NCBI RefSeq assembly: GCF_932526225.1
Contig: NC_064035.1
Location: 7,811,501 to 7,875,500 of the forward strand
Length of the DNA: 64,000 nt
Source of the DNA: Nematostella vectensis
Taxonomy: Eukaryota > Cnidaria > Anthozoa > Actiniaria > Edwardsiidae
Direction: 5' to 3'
Below the pieces are notes generated by a model. The model saw nothing but the letters and a program-made list of their open reading frames with translations, made no database searches and was not told the DNA's origin. A program made the translations under genes and the position numbers. Numbering within the stretch: the first letter of the stretch is position 1; each line of letters starts with the position of its first letter. Shown piece by piece: positions 21,313-34,200 of this stretch.

Positions 21313-24300
21313 CTACATTTTTTGATAACAGGTGACCGCAGGAACTCCGTGCAACTTCGCTTTGCACCGGTAGGGTCAGTCCTATTAGTCAATTTAAACA
21401 TATCAGGCCACTCTAATTCAAGATCTTCGTCCGAGAGGTCATCAGTGACAAATAAACCGGAAGCACTTACCGAGGTAACTCCTTTCGAAACCTCTGTGGC
21501 CCCCGAGCTCTCTGGCTTTTTAAATAGGTCTAAACCATCACTGGGGTTGCCTTTGTCCCCAGAACATGAGACAGAGAGCAATTTGACGCCTTCTGTATCC
21601 CCTGCATACGTCCCAAACGATTTATTAATAGCTTCAGGGCTTTCGTTGTTATAATCAGAGGGGTTAGAGATAGGTGTTTCCAGTGGGTGGGACCGAGAGC
21701 ATTCACCCTGTGTACTAGTCTTGGGGCGAAAGGCAAACTTGGCAAGTAACGCCGTGCTGGGCGACAACTTGCGTGCGCTTATTTTTTCACCACCTTTTTT
21801 CTCTGATGCCGATGGATTCTTCGATCGATTAATTCCTACCGGCTCTATAACTTTTCTTAGAAGACCAGCTGAACAACTCGGGTCCGCCACGGGTTTCTCC
21901 ACCAAATCATCCATACGACAGACACCATTGTTATCTGCATGTTCGCTAGGATGCGAGGACCCTCTTGAACGTGTATCACATGCAGAGAGCTGGGGACAAC
22001 TCTTTCCCTTGTTATCATCTATATTAACTTCATCTTGCGTACTGTTTGGTGCCGTTCTGCTCTTGTTGTAGGAGCAGGCTTTATCAATACGTGGAGCAGA
22101 ATCAAGAACGCGCGTAACATCGCAGGTTTCACCACTACTTATGCTTTTGTTAAGATTTACTCCGCATTCTCCATTCCCGTAAGAATTCATTTCTGTATTT
22201 TCATCACTATGGAGACTTGTCTCATCAATATCGTTACCACGACATTCTGAATGATTCCCGTCGTCATGGAGACCTGCACTTGTATCTTCACCACGCCCTG
22301 GAGAGGTAGGTACAGCGTCCATCAAGTCGGTAAGTCCCAGGCGCTTTAATATAAGCTTGGCTTGCTGTTTATATTCCTGCTCGGGATCATCCGGGAATCT
22401 AGTGTGCAGTGCGTTCATACATCCTAATAAGGCAGTGTTTTGCATGGAGCACTCGACGCACGTTACCGCGACCACAGCATCCTGTACAGTCACATGTTCC
22501 CGGTACATGAGCCGCGCATGCGCCTGGGCTAGACGAATGAGGCTCTCGAGCAGTCGCAGTGTTGTACGTGCGGCGTTACGGGTGTCTGCTTGACGCTGGC
22601 ACTGGTAGTACTGCCTTAGTACCCTGAAGAGAAGAGGAAAGGGGAGGGTCATCATTATTATCATCATCATAATCACCACCATTACCATCATCAACACCAC
22701 CGTCGCCATCATCACCACCACTGTCATCATCCGTGTATTTCTGTGTATCACCGTGTATCTCTGTACGTGACAGATGGTGACATCATCACCACCACCACCA
22801 CCACAAGTATATTGCTCACTTCTGCGCCCGCTGTTAGAATACGCCCCGGTGGTATTTGCAAACCTACTACAATACCTTTCTTTGAGCTATTGAGAAAGTG
22901 CAAATGCGCGCACTTGCATTCATCTACCCAAATATGCCATACGCAGAAGCGTGGTATCGGCCCGCCTTGAGTCACTTGCTGACAGACGTGATTCTGCATG
23001 CGCGTAGAGTATTAGCACAATGCCTGGAATCCACTATACAATATTTTAAAGGGCAGGTTGGCGCACTCAGGTGCTCTTTACCACCTACGAAGCACTGTAA
23101 TACCAACCGGTTAAGAGACATTGTTAGCCACAAATTCGCCAGGGGCATTGTGAACAATTAAAGTGCATCTGCGTCTCTTATATATTTATTGCTTATTTTT
23201 ATGACCACTGTCTGTAATTCAGTTTACACTGCAAGATGCTTTATTAAACTCATTATCTATCATTAACATCATCACCACCATTATCATCGTTATCATCACA
23301 TCCATCATTGTCATCATCATCACCACCACTACCATCATCATCATCACCACCACCATCTTCATCATCATTTAGAAACAAGGAAAGAGGGCGGATAATCACC
23401 ACCTCTAATATAATGTGGCTCAAGTGTCTTGGCGTGACAGATGTATCATCATCACCATCGTCATCATTACCACCACCACCATCACCACCACCACCACCAT
23501 CACCACCACCACCACCATCGCCATCACCACCACCACCACCATCGCCATCACCACCACCACCATCGCTGCAGCCGCCACCATCATCACCACCACCAACACC
23601 ACCATCATCGTCACCACCACCACCCCCACCGTCACCACCACCCCCACCGCCACCATCGTCATCACCACCACCATCATCGTCATCACCATCACCAACCAAC
23701 CACCACCATCACCACCACCATCATCACCAACATTACCATCACCATCATCATCATCACCATCACCATCACCACCACCACCACCACCATCACCACCACTATC
23801 ATGATCATCATGATCATCATCATCGTACCTGTTGCTGTCGGTATTCAGCTGTGGCTCAAGTGTTTTGGCGTGACAAATGTAAGCTTGCAGCCTGTCCATA
23901 CCCCAGAGAGCTTCCGCAGGTTTTTCAGCAGACATGCGAACTCCTTTGCCTTCCAGTATAAATGACGAAACGATTCTAGAATTCAGAAAAGAAAATAAGA
24001 GCAAGAATAGATTTTGAAGAAAAAAGAAGTTTTGAATTCCGAGTGTATCCGAACACAGGGAAACAGGAAAATGGAAATAGGTAAGATATGTTATCGGAAA
24101 GAGAATAAATGGTTAGCCATGGCACGTCATGGCAATGTAATTCAGGTTATGGCAATACTTTGGTGAACCATGGCAAGCCATGGCAAATCATGGCACACCA
24201 TGACAATTTATGGCAAGCCATGGCCGAGTATAGTAAGCCATGGCACACCATCGCAGTGTATGGCAAAACACTGACATATTGTCAACCTCGTTCCCAGGGT

Positions 24301-25249
24301 CTTCTAAAACACTGACATATTGTCAACCTCGTTCCCAGGGTCTTCTGGTATTTTCAATATGGCGTCTAGCTGAAGAAGACCCTGGCGGAGGCTGACCCAT
24401 TTCCACAGGTAGACCGACTCTAGAGTATTTTGAGTATGTACAAAGATCCAATATGGCGGACGGCAAGGGAGAAACGAAGTCGTGGAAGGAGGTTAAAATG
24501 CTACCTCGGCGTTTCTGAAATGATCAGATCTTCGTTTCAATACATCCTGAAACTCATTAAGAGAAATTCTTGTGCAGGGCAGGCAAATTGGCTTGCAATT
24601 TTATTTAACTCTCTATTTTAGTCTATGTTTTTCCAATTCAATCTTTACGGATGTTCGGGAAACGGTGTGGTTGAAAGAGGTTAGTTTTAAGATATATTGT
24701 CTCAGAAGCCAACCACTGTCTGTATGACTACATGTCATATCACCATTGAAGTTTGTTATTAAGCATTAATAAATCGGTAAAAAATATAGGAAGTTAAAAT
24801 TTTTTCTTGGGTGCTGGTGGGGTTGATTGGGGTTATATTTTCTTGGAAAAATCATAGTATTTGAAGATCCCTAAATAAGAAATGACCAACTTTTTGGCTG
24901 CCAAGGGAGGTGGGAGCAGGTGGGTTTGATAGAGGCCTTAGCATTATTGACTTGGGGTTGCGAGATAGTTTGTGCCTCTATATAACAGGCCTCTATCAAA
25001 CATACCCTTCTTGGCTCCCAAAAAGTAGGTCATTTATTATTTTCGAATAAGATGATTGTTCCACATGATACCTATGACTGCGCACCCCCTCAGGCAATCC
25101 TGGGTACGCGCTTTTCTAAGGTTTAAGGAGGGTTAAAGTATGTGTTCACAGGCTTAGCATCCAAATGGTTGGAGTCAAAATTGAAATAAATGAACATAAT
25201 ATCCTATACTATATGTCTACTCTCTGGGCTCTAAAAGATGGAGGAAAGA

Positions 25250-25288
<39 letters not shown>

Positions 25289-28200
25289 TCTCTCTCTTTC
25301 CCCCATCTTTTAGAGCCCAGAGAGTATTATGTTCATTTATTTCAGTTACAAACAAGGAGTCTTCGACTCAAACCATTTGGATGGTAAGCCTGTGATGTGT
25401 TTTATCATTATTAAAGCAAGAAGGTATTTTTAGGGCAGAAATTGTAGCCTGTTGATGTATATGTATATATTTTTTGCTTTACCATTTACTATTTTTACAC
25501 ACAGAGACCCCTAAAGAATCAGAAAAGCAATATGATAATAAAATAAAATAAAAAATTCACATAAATACAATATAAAACAATGATCTTTATTGTACATCAT
25601 ATCATAAGCTCAGCTTAATTAATGTACTATATTTTGACTTATTTCAAGAAAATCTTGGACTGCATTGATTTTTTTTAACTACAAAGCCCATGTTTGGAGT
25701 TTTAACACTTGGTTTTTAACAAGATTAAAATGGGTGATAGTGTTTTCAATTTTCAAAAAGTTTATTGATAAAATAATGGATATCCATTATAGCACATGTT
25801 CTTCGTCCCAGATTGTTAGGCTCTCACAAATCTCTTTGCTGGACCTAAAATACTCACAATTTTAAATTTTTAAATTTTTTGAAAGCCTTCGCTAGCACCC
25901 CTGCTTTGATCTTTCGATTTTTGAGAATTCCAAGTTGGTCATTGATGAGAGAATAGAGGGGCGACACAACAATAATAATACTATCATTTGTGAGGTCTCG
26001 CTTGAAGTCATACATGGCTGGTAAATTGCGAAATATTACCGACTTCCCGTAGCCTGTGGGTAGTACACCAATGCCATCTCTGCCTGTATAGCTTAGTTCC
26101 AGCAGATTAATCTGTTTCACAAGTTTTCGTAACCAGAAGCATCTAATGCGAAGCGGAGAGCATGGAAAAACGAATTCATGATTAGAAGAGCTGCTTACTA
26201 TCTAAACAATGTTTAGCGCGCGCCGTTTTATATATACACACATGGGGTGTTTTCTCTGCGGGCCAACACATCAAATAAGTTGGCGTGTTTTTTCGATCCT
26301 GTATTGTATTTGCGAAAGCTTGGAGAAAACAGAACATTGGCAAGGATCGAAACCCACCAATAACATCGCTCTCAAATGAACTGAGCAACTGAAAACTCAC
26401 TGTAGTGTGCGAATCCTCAAGTCGTGGAATACATTTATTGAAGTGGTAAGTACTGGGCTTGACATCATCATGCCCAAGAAAGAGTACCACATTTGTGCAG
26501 CCGACGCACCATGGATGACGCCAGGTCTTAAATCCATCATACTCAAGAGACAAGAGGCCTTTAAAAATCACGGCCCGAGTCAGTTCAATTCAAGTTCTTT
26601 AGGAACATGGTGAATAGGGAGAGGAAGGTCTGCAGAAGCCGGTTTTACGATTCGAAGGTGAAACAACTGAAGGGCAAAAACCCAAAGAAATGGTGGGATG
26701 AGGTTAAGCGGCTCTGTGGCGCCAAAGTAACAAATGGGGACTTGACTACTCAAATAAACATCGAGAATTTTTCCGAACTCCCTATGCAAGATCAGGCAAA
26801 CAGAATCAACTCAGCCTTTTTAGAGCCTTTGGAGGTTTACCGGTTGAACGAGCCGCTCGAGCGCTTTCCCCTGGAGGATGAGCCCGTGTTCCTTAGTGTT
26901 ACCGAGGATCGCGTGCAAAAGGTGTTATCTAAACTCCACCCACGAAAGGCCTCGGGCCCCGACAATGTGCCGAGCTGGCTTCTGAAAGAGTTTTCCGATA
27001 TCATGGCCCAACCGATTACACAAATCCTGAACGCATCCTTTAAAGATCAGCGACTGCCACCCATCTGGAAAATGGCTGATGTCCCACCTCTTCCAAAAAC
27101 GAAACCTGTGTTGGATCTCAAAAAAGACCTAAGACCTATTTCACTAACCCCGTGCGTGTCTAAGGTGGCAGAGGAATTCGTTGTCACGGACTTTGTCAAG
27201 CCAGCGGTCCTTGAGGTGATTGGCCAAGACCAATACGGGGCGATCCCAAAGTCTTCTACCACCATGGCGCTTATAAGCATGCTGCATGCTTGGGCTCTCG
27301 GGACTGACGGGAATGGAGCAACAGTAAGAACTTTGTTGTTTGACTTTAGCAAAGCCTTTGATTTTATTGATCATAGTATTCTCGTAGATAAGCTGCGTAG
27401 GTTGGCCATCCCCCGTAGCGTTGTTAACTGGATCATTGATTTTCTTTCCAATAGATTCCAACGAATTAAGCTAGCCAAGGGCTGCTACTCCGAGTGGGGT
27501 CCAGTCCCCTCCGGGGTACCACAGGGTACCAAGCTAGGCCCGTGGTTATTTGTTTTATTTATCAATGATCTAGAATGTAATTCCCCACACTTATGGAAGT
27601 ACGTAGACGACACCACGGTCTCCGAAGTGGTATTGAAAGGGGAATTAAGCAGCGCTCAGGGGTTGGTCAACGACATCATTGAGTGGTCCCACGACAATAG
27701 AGTAGTCCTTAATCCCGATAAATGCAAAGAGATGAGAATTTCGTTTGCGCGCTCGCCTCGACCTTTCGATGCCATTACCATCGAGGGAAAGGAGCTTGAG
27801 GTCGTTAAAAGCACGAAATTATTAGGGCTCACAATAAGCGATAACTTGTCGTGGAACGCTCATGTGAACGAGGTAGTCAAGAAATCGAGCAAAAAGCTAT
27901 ACTTTTTAATCCAAAGACTCAAGAAATCGAGCAAAAAGCTATACTTTTTAATCCAAAGACTTATCTTTATTTTATAAAGCTTGCATTCGTTCGGCCGTCG
28001 ACTATGCGGTGCCGGTTTTTCATAACGCCCTGCCGCAGTACCTAAAAAATGAGCTCGTACGTATCGAGAAAAGGGCGCTATCTATAATTTTGCCCCGTAC
28101 GAGCTACGATGGTGCTTGTGATTTGTTGGGCATAACACCATTAGAAGTGCACCACGGCCTAATTTGCAGCAAGCTCTTCGACGAAATAGTCTCTGATCCG

Positions 28201-31200
28201 AATCATAAACTAAAGAGCTTGCTGCCTCCATCAAACGTTTCAAGCCATAACCTTAGGAAAAACCGGCCCTTTGCCTTGCCTAGCTTTAAAACAAACAGAG
28301 CCATGAATTCTTTTACATTCTCGATGGCCAACAAATCTTAAATGGAGAGTATATATGGTTTTTATGGATTATAATTAATTATATCATAAACTATCTATCT
28401 ATCTACTCCATCTACTCCATCTACTCCATCTACTCCATCTACTCCATCTACTCCATCTACTCCATCTACTCCATCTACTCCATCTACTCCATCTACTCCA
28501 TCTACTCCATCTACTCCATCTACTCCATCTACTCCATCTACTCCATCTACTCCATCTACTCCATCTACTCCATCTACTCCATCTACTCCATCTACTCCAT
28601 CTACTCCATCTACTCCATCTACTCCATCTACTCCATCTACTCCATCTACTCCATCTACTCCATCTACTCCATCTACTCCATCTACTCCATCTACTCCATC
28701 TACTCCATCTACTCCATCTACTCCATCTACTCCATCTACTCCATCTACTCCATCTACTCCATCTACTCCATCTACTCCATCTACTCCATCTACTCCATCT
28801 ACTCCATCTACTCCATCTACTCCATCTACTCCATCTACTCCATCTACTCCATCTACTCCATCTACTCCATCTACTCCATCTACTCCATCTACTCCATCTA
28901 CTCCATCTACTCCATCTACTCCATCTACTCCATCTACTCCATCTACTCCATCTACTCCATCTACTCCATCTACTCCATCTACTCCATCTACTCCATCTAC
29001 TCCATCTACTCCATCTACTCCATCTACTCCATCTACTCCATCTACTCCATCTACTCCATCTACTCCATCTACTCCATCTACTCCATCTACTCCATCTACT
29101 CCATCTACTCCATCTACTCCATCTACTCCATCTACTCCATCTACTCCATCTACTCCATCTACTCCATCTACTCCATCTACTCCATCTACTCCATCTACTC
29201 CATCTACTCCATCTACTCCATCTACTCCATCTACTCCATCTACTCCATCTACTCCATCTACTCCATCTACTCCATCTACTCCATCTACTCCATCTACTCC
29301 ATCTACTCCATCTACTCCATCTACTCCATCTACTCCATCTACTCCATCTACTCCATCTACTCCATCTACTCCATCTACTCCATCTACTCCATCTACTCCA
29401 TCTACTCCATCTACTCCATCTACTCCATCTACTCCATCTACTCCATCTACTCCATCTACTCCATCTACTCCATCTACTCCATCTACTCCATCTACTCCAT
29501 CTACTCCATCTACTCCATCTACTCCATCTACTCCATCTACTCCATCTACTCCATCTACTCCATCTACTCCATCTACTCCATCTACTCCATCTACTCCATC
29601 TACTCCATCTACTCCATCTACTCCATCTACTCCATCTACTCCATCTACTCCATCTACTCCATCTACTCCATCTACTCCATCTACTCCATCTACTCCATCT
29701 ACTCCATCTACTCCATCTACTCCATCTACTCCATCTACTCCATCTACTCCATCTACTCCATCTACTCCATCTACTCCATCTACTCCATCTACTCCATCTA
29801 CTCCATCTACTCCATCTACTCCATCTACTCCATCTACTCCATCTACTCCATCTACTCCATCTACTCCATCTACTCCATCTACTCCATCTACTCCATCTAC
29901 TCCATCTACTCCATCTACTCCATCTACTCCATCTACTCCATCTACTCCATCTACTCCATCTACTCCATCTACTCCATCTACTCCATCTACTCCATCTACT
30001 CCATCTACTCCATCTACTCCATCTACTCCATCTACTCCATCTACTCCATCTACTCCATCTACTCCATCTACTCCATCTACTCCATCTACTCCATCTACTC
30101 CATCTACTCCATCTACTCCATCTACTCCATCTACTCCATCTACTCCATCTACTCCATCTACTCCATCTACTCCATCTACTCCATCTACTCCATCTACTCC
30201 ATCTACTCCATCTACTCCATCTACTCCATCTACTCCATCTACTCCATCTACTCCATCTACTCCATCTACTCCATCTACTCCATCTACTCCATCTACTCCA
30301 TCTACTCCATCTACTCCATCTACTCCATCTACTCCATCTACTCCATCTACTCCATCTACTCCATCTACTCCATCTACTCCATCTACTCCATCTACTCCAT
30401 CTACTCCATCTACTCCATCTACTCCATCTACTCCATCTACTCCATCTACTCCATCTACTCCATCTACTCCATCTACTCCATCTACTCCATCTACTCCATC
30501 TACTCCATCTACTCCATCTACTCCATCTACTCCATCCATCCATCCATCCATCCATCCATCCATCCATCCATCCATCCATCCATCCATCCATCCATCCATC
30601 CATCCATCCATCCATCCATCCATCCATCCATCCATCCATCCATCCATCCATCCATCCATCCATCCATCCATCCATCCATCCATCCATCCATCCATCCATC
30701 CATCCATCCATCCATCCATCCATCCATCCATCCATCCATCCATCCATCCATCCATCCATCCATCCATCCATCCATCCATCCATCCATCCATCCATCCATC
30801 CATCCATCCATCCATCCATCCATCCATCCATCTATCTATCTTCCTCGCCAGGGAGTTCGAAAACTTTTCTGGGGGCATTTTCCTAGTTAACGGTAATTGC
30901 CGGGTCTGTTAGGTTACCGGGAGAGTTTTTGGGATAATTTTTCGGGCAAAGGAGCGTGTCTGAAAAATGAGTGCAACTACAATTTATAATGGGACAAATA
31001 AACGACGATTAAAAATAGTTCATTTGCGCGCACGAGAATATTTCCTCCATGAAAAGCACAACAAAATTCGCTGAATTACCTCATTAGGATCACTGATTCC
31101 ATATGAAACTTTCGCACTGTGTAGCCATTTGGGAAACAAGGTAGACTAAATAATAACTAAAATTTTTTGGGGGTCGTAGCTTTAGGGGTCGTAGCTTTTG

Positions 31201-34200
31201 GGTCACAGGTTTTAGGTTTTAGGTTTTAGGTCTTCGTTTTGTAGACACCCTTTGCTTGTAAGGGACCTTGACATGAAAAAAAATAAGTAAAGTTCAGATG
31301 TTCGATGAAACTTGCCTAAATCAACGACGTACAATTTTGAGTTTTAGGATGTCTTAGATTTGATCATTTCGGAAACGTAGCATTTTATCCTCCTTTCACG
31401 ACTTCGTTCGTCCGCCATATTGGATCTTTGTATATACTCGAAATACTCTAGAGTCGGTCTACCTGTGGAAATGGGTCAGCCTCCGCCAGGGTCTTCTTCA
31501 GCTAGACGCCATATTGAAAATTACCCAGAAGACCCTTACCATTATGTGCCATGGCTTGCCATACTTGAAGTATAAGCCATACTTCATGACACGCCATGGC
31601 GTGTCATACTAAAAGTATGGCACGTCATGACAATGTTTTGCCCTACACAGCCATGGTGTGCCATGGCTTGCCATACTCATGGCACGTCACGGCAATGTTG
31701 TGCCATGACGTGCCATGGTGCACCAAAGTATTGTTATACACTGCCATGGTTTGCCATGTCTTGCGATACTACGAGTACGGCACGCCCACGTCACGGCAAT
31801 GTTGTGCCATGATGTGCCATGGTGCACCAAAGTGTTGTTATACACTGCCATGGTTTGCCATGTCTTGCGATACTACGAACGAGTACGGCACGCCCACGTC
31901 ATGGCAATGTTTCGCCATACAGTGCCATGGCGTGACATGCTTTGAGTACACTACCATGGACTGCCATTCTTGTAGGCTGGGCGAATAATTTTAGATAGGT
32001 TATCAAACCCAAATAACATCATGGCGATACAGATGAAAATGCAAACATATGAAATATATTTTTTTTTCATCCTTTCAGGTGTCTTTTATGTTTTTCGTTA
32101 ACCCTTTGCGGAGGATAAGTTGCTAAGTATTGGCGGGAAAGTATTAACGAGTGAAGCTCGAGCCTTCTGGTACTATACCCAGGGTGAGTTGCGTGCTAGG
32201 GGCCTAATATGTAAATTCTAATGCGTGTTTTTAAGGAATAAACATAGAAACAAAGACAATTCATATCCAATTCATCCACACACAGTTCGTCAACAAGCGA
32301 GTCGTTTCGTCCACAGGCGAGTTGTATCACAAACCCCTACCTATAAGGAATTAAATTCATCCCTGAAATGTATAGACTAAGGATTACGTAGTTATTTCTG
32401 TGCGAATTCAGTAACGCGGCTAAGATTTTGACAAGCATGAACGCACAAATTGCTTGCTTGTCTATCGCAGATTGAGGGAAAGGATTTGAGACACTAAGGC
32501 GGCTGCGCAGGAAACCATTGTTTGTCAGGACTAATAAATGCATACATGAATACTTATGTTTTGGTTTTCTGTTCTCCTTGGGAAATCTATTTTTTGCCTT
32601 AGGACAACCTCTAAAGGTGGTTCGGCAAGTAAATAAATAATGAAATTCAAGTGTAATAAAAAACATTCAATACACCCTTTTTTATACAAGAACGTCTCAT
32701 TTGAAGTTGGGGCTGGGCGGTTCTTATTCATTAAGCATTTTAAAGCTGAAAATAAATGTTCTTAAGAAAGTTCTTTAATTTAAGTATTACGAGCTTATCC
32801 TTCCCTCTTCTCTTATAACTTTACTATGTCTGGAGATTATAAATTAACTTTGAAGCTGTTGAATATAAACAACAAATTTTGTTTCACATTTTGCTAGCAG
32901 AAACTGCATTCGAACAAATCTGCGAGGCGATAAAGCCCCGGGGAGGTGGGTACTCCCTATATCCATCGGACGGGGATCATCGTCATATCTTTTAGGGTGT
33001 AAATTTGGAGCCTTGGGTATCTTTTAGGGGTGAAAATGAGAATGCCCAGATTTTTTTTTACCTCAGTATCTTTTAGGGTGCTATTATAGCCATCGCTCAT
33101 CTAACTTCCATTAGATTCAGTTTTAAATAAACGTTTTTATTACAAATTATTTACGTTTGTTTGAGGGATCTTTTAGGGGGTAAATTCATGCCTAACTACA
33201 CCCACTTAAGTATCTTTAAGATCTCTGTGACAGTTGCTATACGGCGTCTCCAGACCGGCATGCGGCATGTTATTGGTTTCGCGGGAAAATAGAGCTTCAT
33301 ATATGGTCATTTTAGCCATATATAGCGCGTATTGTGAATGTTTTTCCGCAATTTTTCGCAACTAATTTCTTGCATTTCTATAATTTTTGGCAAACTCTGA
33401 TAAAAAGTTTTATTTTGTCCTTAGGTATTATATTCTGAAATTATATTTGGTTACAATTTTCGGCTTGACTGACATCCTGCGGTAATAAGGATAATTCCTC
33501 GAATTTCTTTTATATATGATTAAAATGACAAATTTGCCATAAAGTTTGATAATGTATCTGTTCCTTCTGATAGATTCGTCCATGCAAAAGAGGCCTCATA
33601 AATGTAACTTGAAATTTTGGTCAATTTAAGCGCCTATTTGCCTTGTTTGCCTTAAGCACCGTCTACATCGTTTTCGTGCATATATCTAATAGAATTTCAG
33701 ACTCCAATGCTAAAAATATTTATATCGACTGTATGTAAACAAACAAACAAAAACAAACCAACTGTAAAACCTATTTTTTCAGTTGTACTGGCCAACTCGA
33801 AAGCTATAGCTCCTTTGGCCACTACGCACAGTTGTAATTCTGTCATTATATGTATGATTCTGCATTGTCTCTTTACTATGGCTACTTTCACTTTGAACAA
33901 TTCTGAGAGAACAATGCCCGTGATGATTGCAATTGAAAGTAAATTAGTTACAATATAGCACATTGACCCCTAGACCGGCCTTGAGAAGTACCCACAACCC
34001 AAAAATCAAAAATGCAAAATAAACACAAATAAAGAGGGAGATACTCAGAGGGAGATACTCAGGCATCGTGTCTTATGGATAAATGGTCTTGAAGATATGC
34101 ATCCAACCAAGGTGATAGCAACTACTCTTATGCCAAATAATAGCCCAGGTTCTTTGACAAATTTCAAATCGAACAAGGAAAGGAATCACCCCTCTCAACA

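Noticed and set aside
23253-24004. His-, Pro/Ser- and Gly/Asp-rich frames on both strands
   Set aside because: They are translations of the CAY triplet repeat in MCM9 intron 7; the only coding part is exon 7 at 23829-23975.
26182-26571. Minus frame of 129 codons
   Set aside because: It is partly antisense to the LINE 5' segment; no similarity was recognised.
27047-27461. Minus-strand frames opposite the LINE
   Set aside because: They are shadows of the reverse-transcriptase frame.
28395-30878. Minus-strand frames of 810-827 codons (VDG, WSR and WMDG repeats)
   Set aside because: They are direct by-products of the 9-bp and 4-bp tandem arrays, open in more than one frame, with no independent coding evidence.
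31596-31988. Plus frames encoding CHGLP/PWFAM-type repeats
   Set aside because: They are translations of the CATGGC-rich array.
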